From: Branchipolynoe longqiensis
Lineage: Eukaryota; Annelida; Polychaeta; Phyllodocida; Polynoidae
Length of the DNA: 64,000 nucleotides
Direction: 5' to 3'
Assembly (NCBI GenBank): GCA_030323885.1
Contig: JASIRB010002665.1
Location: forward strand, 1-64,000
The notes below the pieces were generated by a model. The model was given only the letters and a program-made list of their open reading frames with translations. It made no database searches and had not been told where the DNA came from. The position numbers were made by a program, and so were the translations under genes. How positions within the stretch are numbered: position 1 is the stretch's first letter; each line of letters starts with the position of its first letter. Shown here piece after piece: positions 59,329 through 64,000 of this stretch.

Positions 59329-62236
59329 TATACGACAAACTGGTAGGGACCGAGCTCACACGTACCAGGTGCCAACTAGTGACTTACGCAGGACATCGCA
59401 TAACTCCGGAAGGGGAAATGATGATTGACATCAAGAAGAAGACATTCAAGTTCCAAGTGACAAGAACCGGAAGTCCCATCCTAGGGAAAGATGCGTGCAT
59501 CGCATTGGGAATAATCACGAGGGTGGATACCGTCAGCAGCCATGACATCAAAAGGAACACAGAAGAATACACCAAGAAAGTGGTAAACGACTATAATGTT
59601 GTATTCACAGGGTTCGGGAGAATCAAAGCAAATGCAACCATTCACATTGATCCATCTGTCACCCCTGTAGTAGACCCTCCCCGACGTATACCTCATGCCA
59701 TAATGTCAGATGTGCAAATTGAGCTAGATAGTATGATCAAAATGGGGGTTATCGTTAAGCAACATGAGCCCACTCCATGGTTCAATTCAGTTATGATCGT
59801 TAAGAAGCCACAGAAGATACGCATCTGTTTGGACCCGACCAAACTGAATAAGGCGGTGTTAAGGGGCCCTTATCCAATTAAAACAGTTGAAGAGGTGATA
59901 GCGAAAACCAGTGGGGCTAGATATTTCAGTGTATTAGACGCAAATAGCGGATACTGACAGGTGGAGCTGGATGAGCCCAGCTTGTTGCTTTGTACATTTA
60001 ACACGCCGTGGGGGCGCTTTCGATATACCAGGCTGCCTTTCGGTATAAAGACGGCCGGGGATATCTTCATTGAAGAGATGAGCAGAATACTGAAAAATCT
60101 GCCAGGTGTCGACGTCGTTGCAGATGACATACTTGTATATGGTTCGAATTTAGAAGAGCACAATGTCAGAGTCGAGTCAGTGTTAAAGAGAGCGAAAGAA
60201 GTGAACCTAAAACTAAACCCAAAAAAATCTCACATTTGTAAGACTGAGGTTCCCTATGTGGGGCATTTGCTAACACAAAATGGGCTAAAGCCAAACCCTG
60301 AACGGGTCCAAGCCATTATAGATTTAGTGACCCCAGAAGACAAGCCAGCAGTCCAGAGGTTCTTGGGAATGATTGGGTACATGGGGAAATTCATTCCGCA
60401 CATATCGGAAATCGCAAAACCCCTGCGCATCTTATTAACGAAAGAAGTCGCTTGGCACTGGGGGGGGAGGAACAAAAAATCGCATTTGACAAGTTAAAGA
60501 GCCTACTAGTCAGAGCCCCAGTCTTGCAATATTTTGATGTACGTAAAGCAGTGACGATTCAGGTAGATGCATTCAAATCAGGGCTAGGGGCCACACTTTT
60601 TCAAGATGGCCATCCAGTAGCCATGGCATCAAAAGCATTGAACAGCGCACAAGAGAGTTATGCAGTGATCGAGAAGGAAATGTTGGCGATCTGTTTCGGC
60701 TGTAACAAGTTTCACGAATACATATTCGGGAGAGAGGTTACAGTCGAGACAGATCACAAGCCGTTAGTCAGTATCATGACCAAACCACTGCATAAACTCA
60801 CTGCCCGCATACAGCGCATGCGAATGCGCCTTCAAAATTATAACCTGAATGTGGTTTATATTAAAGGCACTGAAATGCATTTCGCTGATGCCCTGTCTCG
60901 TGCACACTCAAATAATACAACGCCGAATGACCTCTTTAGCAAACAAATCTCTATTGCAGCGATAGAGTACGTGGATGCTGATCTACAGCGGCTAGTGCAA
61001 GAAACTGAGAGCGACGATACTCTCGAAAAGGTTATAAAGTATACTAAAGAAGGGTGGCCACAATCAAAACAAACAACACATGTAGACACTTTGCCGTACA
61101 TGACATTCAAAGATGAGTTCTCTGTTCAACAGAATCTACTAATGAAAGGTGATCGAATCACAGTCCCTACGTCAATGAGGAGTGAAATGTTAGACAGGGT
61201 ACACAAAGCACACCTGGGTATTGTTAAAAGTAAGCAAATTGTGTGCGATTTCCTATTCTGGCCAGGTGTTAGTAAACAAATCGAGGGTAAAGTCTCCCGA
61301 TGCCCTACATGTCAAGAATGTCGCAACACCCCTCATTCGGAGCCGTTAATAAGCCATCTAATAATTGACGCACCATTCCGAAAAGTAGGAGTGGATTTAT
61401 TTGAGTATCAACACGAGCAGTACCTCGTCGTAGTCAACTATTACTGAAAGTATCCCGAGATTGCCAGAATGCGCAGTACATCTAGCACAGCGATCATTGC
61501 TCGAATGAAAGAAATATTCTGTAGACACAGGATACCTGAGGTGGTTGTCTCCGATAACGGTCCCCAGTTTTCGAGTTTCGAGTACAAAAACTTTGCAGAA
61601 AGGTATAATTTCAAACCTGTGTATTCTAGTCCAATGTACCCGTGCAGTAATGGGCAGGCAGAGCGAACAGTACAGACCATGAAACAGCTGATAAAAAAAA
61701 CACGCGCAGACGGCAATGACGTAAACCTAGCATTACTCATATATAGAAACACATCGCTGTCAGACATGGCCGCATCGCCGGCCCAACTGCTTATGAGTCG
61801 AACGTTAAGATCCACAATCCCAACAATACGAGTGAACTTAGAACCACGAGTAGTTAAAACAAGAAAGGTGCAAATCGCCAGTGCACAAAAGAAACAAAGG
61901 CACTACCATGACAAGCGAGCCGGAAAACAACACCCAATACTACAAGTAGGTGACAAAGTTTGATATCGAACACACAAACACAAATGGGCCATTGGCAGAG
62001 TAACAGAAAGAAATGTACAAACTAACAGACATTATAAAATTGTAAACGAGAAGAGCAAGGTATTCAGACGTAACAGAACACAGGTATTCAAGATAAAGGA
62101 AGAGCCGCAAGTGGCAGCAAACAACACAACCGGAACACCGACACAAACACCAAAAGAAAAACACGCATCGAAACCAACGCATTATGTAACCAGGTGGGGT
62201 CGCACTAGCCACCCCATAGCACGATTGGGGTTCTAG

Positions 62237-62774
62237 CAAGTAATCATGCTGGCACTCGCTTGTTGATAGGGATATAAACACATGACATGACATTAATTAA
62301 GTGTAGGTGATTACGCAAAAGTGATCAACGGGCATATGGGACGTAATGAATTTAAACCATACATGTGCCGAGCATGTAGAAATCTTGTATGATCTCGGTG
62401 ATTATTGTTGTTATTATGATTGTTGTGTTTGTTATTGTTGTAACCAGGGCCATTAAAAAGGCGATTATCGTATTGATTGCAGGTGTGACATGTGAGTATT
62501 ATTCAATTGTAAATCCTGCTGTGTAATTGATCAAGCTTACAGATGCCATGACATGATGATTGATTGTTGTATTCTAAATGAGATGTAATGCGTGGATGTT
62601 CCATGTGGAACGTGTCCACGGATATAGATAGGAATATGGTTGCAGAGACGTAAAGGAACATTATGTATATTCAAGGAAGACAACTAGGTCTTTGTGGAAT
62701 GTTCAAACAAATGGACACGGACAGAACTTTAAATATGATGCATATTATTGACTGCTTTTGTAAAAGGGGGAAGA
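62237..62774 (+). other. 3' untranslated region and polypurine tract of element B
   Basis: No ORF. It ends in AAAAGGGGGAAGA (62762-62774), the polypurine tract immediately before the 3' LTR. Confidence 0.8.
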
Positions 62775-62897
62775 TGTAAGGTATGTGTACCAGGAATGTC
62801 ACGTAGTGTGAGGCAGACCGAGAGGTCACGTGACGTGGGGGGCGCATGAGGACCGTACCGCAATAAAGGCAGTCGTTCAGTAGCTCTCGTGTTGTAT
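62775..62897 (+). repeat. 3' LTR of element B (truncated)
   Basis: TGTAAGGTATGTG ... CTCGTGTTGT. Compared with 53060-53203 the last ~21 bases are missing where the SINE begins. The expected ATAAG target duplication is therefore absent. Confidence 0.88.
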
Positions 62898-63166
62898 ACT
62901 GCCTATCATGGATAAGTCTGAATAGACAGTTTGTCGATAGAAAGCCTGAGTCTACACTTTTACCGACCCAGGGGATTTTTAACTTCCCACACCTCATAGA
63001 CATGGTATGAGAGCAACCGGCCTTTGATGATGCTGTAAGTTATACACAGCAGTGGAAATCCAAATTGGCAGAGGTGGGGGCACGGGGAATTGAACCACTG
63101 ACCTTCAGATTAGGAGTCCGACCTAGAAAAAAGTCAGACACTCTAACCACTCCGCCACAGAGAACT
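62898..63166 (-). mobile_element. tRNA-derived SINE (family S1), copy D
   Basis: The reverse complement shows TGTGGCGGAGTGGTTAGAGT, GACTCCTAATCTGAAGG, GGTTCAATTCCCC and the body to GACTTATCCATGATAGGCAG. Adjoins the truncated 3' LTR of element B on one side and the pogo-like right end on the other. Confidence 0.86.
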
Positions 63167-63242
63167 CCACAACCGATCGTTTGGGTTAACCAAGCTTGGA
63201 TTAACGGGGTTATGCTGTATATACATAAAAATCAATAATCAA

Positions 63243-63292
63243 CGTTTGTTTGTTGTTGTTTTACATCCAGCAACATCTAAGGTCATATCAGG
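63243..63292 (-). mobile_element. SINE S2 3'-tail fragment
   Basis: GTTTGTTTGTTGTTGTTTTA then CAACATCTAAGGTCATATCA is the reverse complement of the S2 tail module. Confidence 0.8.
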
Positions 63293-63539
63293 CAGAACAC
63301 TGGCTCCAGGGCAGGAAAGAAGCAGCAAAATCTCCTCAAGGACTGGGTCAACTCCCCAGCGGGTTCAGTTGAATGGTAGGAGAATATGATCTAATGATGT
63401 GTGTGCGCAGTGATATTTCTGTACTGTGGTCTCATCATTTGTGAAATGTACCATGTGATATGTAAAAATGTGATATGTACAAATTTGAAGCTCATTTGGT
63501 TTAAATAAAAGGTATCAATCTGTTGTTGATATCGAACCC

Positions 63540-63965
63540 AAATTTACATGTCAGTTATAATTTTGGGTGGGGAAGATTACTTTATGGGGAATATTACTTT
63601 TTTTAAGGGGGACATTTGACACTGACAAATTTACATGTCAGTTATGAATTTGATTGGGGAGTATCACTTTTTTTTACGGGGACCATTTAATACTGACACA
63701 TTTATAAGCCAATTATAAATTTGGGTGGGGATGATTACATGAAGGGGACATTTTACACTGACAAATTTACATGTCAGTTATAAATTTTGGTTGGGAAGAT
63801 TACATTCTGTGGAAGATTACTTTCTGGTGAAGTTTACGTTATGGGAAGATTACTTTATAGTTTAAAGGGCACACGTTACACTGACAAATTTACATGTCAG
63901 TTATTCTAATGGGGGAGGGGGGGGGGAGGAATGTGTTTTAGGGACAAAGTTACATGTCAGAATAA
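63540..63965. repeat. Degenerate ~100-120-bp tandem repeat
   Basis: The block ACAAATTTACATGTCAGTTA recurs at about 63542, 63626, 63764 and 63884, each followed by G-rich TTGGGTGGGGAAGATTAC-like text. Period irregular. Confidence 0.8.
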
Positions 63966-64000
63966 TCTTTTTAATTATGCCAAATGGGCAAAGTCCTTAA

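Larger units (their letters stand above)
53238..62236 (+). pseudogene. gag-pol of Ty3/gypsy element B (interrupted, nonsense and frameshift lesions)
   Basis: The start MALSGLKPP is shared with element A. Gag is followed by two CCHC knuckles (CNKCGYRHSQGMCPA; CAICQKIGHFAKVC) and the protease motif FKLDTGSEANIL, then the reading is cut at 54266 by element A and resumes at 59334 (DKLVGTE). The RT has LPFGIKTAGDIFIEEM and DDILVYG; RNase H, integrase (CPTCQEC; VVSDNGPQFSS; SNGQAERTVQ) and a short tail follow. Lesions: TAG at 53742 where A has GAG, TGA at about 59955 replacing a conserved Trp, a frameshift in the G-run near 60460-60470, TGA at 61445 and TGA near 61961. Non-functional. Confidence 0.92.
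53060..62897 (+). mobile_element. Ty3/gypsy LTR retrotransposon B (decayed, hosts element A)
   Basis: The 5' LTR 53060-53203 is followed directly by a PBS; gag-pol starts at 53238. It is split at 54266/59329 by element A. Pol ends at 62236, a polypurine tract lies at 62762-62774 and a 3' LTR at 62775-62897 is cut short by a SINE. The LTRs differ at 4 of about 121 comparable positions, so insertion is relatively recent despite the coding lesions. No env-like frame after integrase. Confidence 0.93.
52832..63217. mobile_element. pogo-like element split by ~10 kb of nested insertions
   Basis: Left end CAGTATAACCCCCTTAAACC (52832); right end, inverted, CAGCATAACCCCGTTAATCC (63217). Inner CAAGCTYGGTTAA and AACGATCGGTTA also match. 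TA flanks both ends (52830-52831; 63218-63219). Own sequence is only 52832-53059 and about 63167-63217; the rest is Ty3/gypsy and SINE sequence. Internal CGGTTAATCMAAACGAT motifs are tandem-like. No transposase frame remains. Confidence 0.82.

Overview
The window is animal nuclear DNA, most likely from a marine mollusc. This rests on spliced exons with GT-AG introns, a very high density of minisatellites and retroelements, and SINE tails of the type found dispersed in mollusc genomes (a 3' module resembling TGACCTTAGATGTTGC followed by AACAACAAACAAACAAAC). The species cannot be named from the sequence. No bacterial, organellar or viral gene organisation is present.

One host gene is recognised with confidence: the 3' two-thirds of an SLC41A1-like magnesium transporter (MgtE superfamily) on the plus strand. 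Nine exons lie at 4665-4772, 7729-7800, 8159-8303, 10983-11129, 12893-13043, 26894-26967, 27933-28067, 29842-29990 and 33732-33917. All splice phases agree and together they encode 388 residues ending at a TAG. The N-terminal exon(s) lie left of the window. The two pseudo-symmetric SLC41 halves are visible.

The introns are filled with tandem repeats and transposons. In three consecutive introns (after exons 3, 4 and 5) the minisatellite unit contains a copy of the upstream exon's last bases plus its 5' splice donor, so the donor is repeated 6, about 43 and 5 times. A comparable array carrying a 3' acceptor lies at 44290-44578 beside a candidate small terminal exon. The 3' UTR begins within about 10 bases of the stop with a 62-bp minisatellite.

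Mobile elements. Two large jockey/CR1-like LINE copies (836-4142 and 20889-25052, minus strand) sit inside minisatellites; the second carries a NADAR/YbiA-like domain fragment 5' of its endonuclease. A Ngaro/PAT-type tyrosine-recombinase retrotransposon (14256-20835, minus) has split direct repeats and is interrupted by a TIR element containing satellite monomers. Downstream of the gene (34.7-64 kb) is an accessory desert of arrays, MITEs, SINEs and LINE fragments. It ends in a nest at 52832-63217: a pogo-like element holds a decayed Ty3/gypsy element (plus strand), whose protease region was hit by a second, opposite-strand Ty3/gypsy element with an intact 1349-codon gag-pol frame. A SINE abuts the outer element's truncated 3' LTR.

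Tandem arrays occupy roughly a quarter of the window and create most of the long but meaningless open frames.
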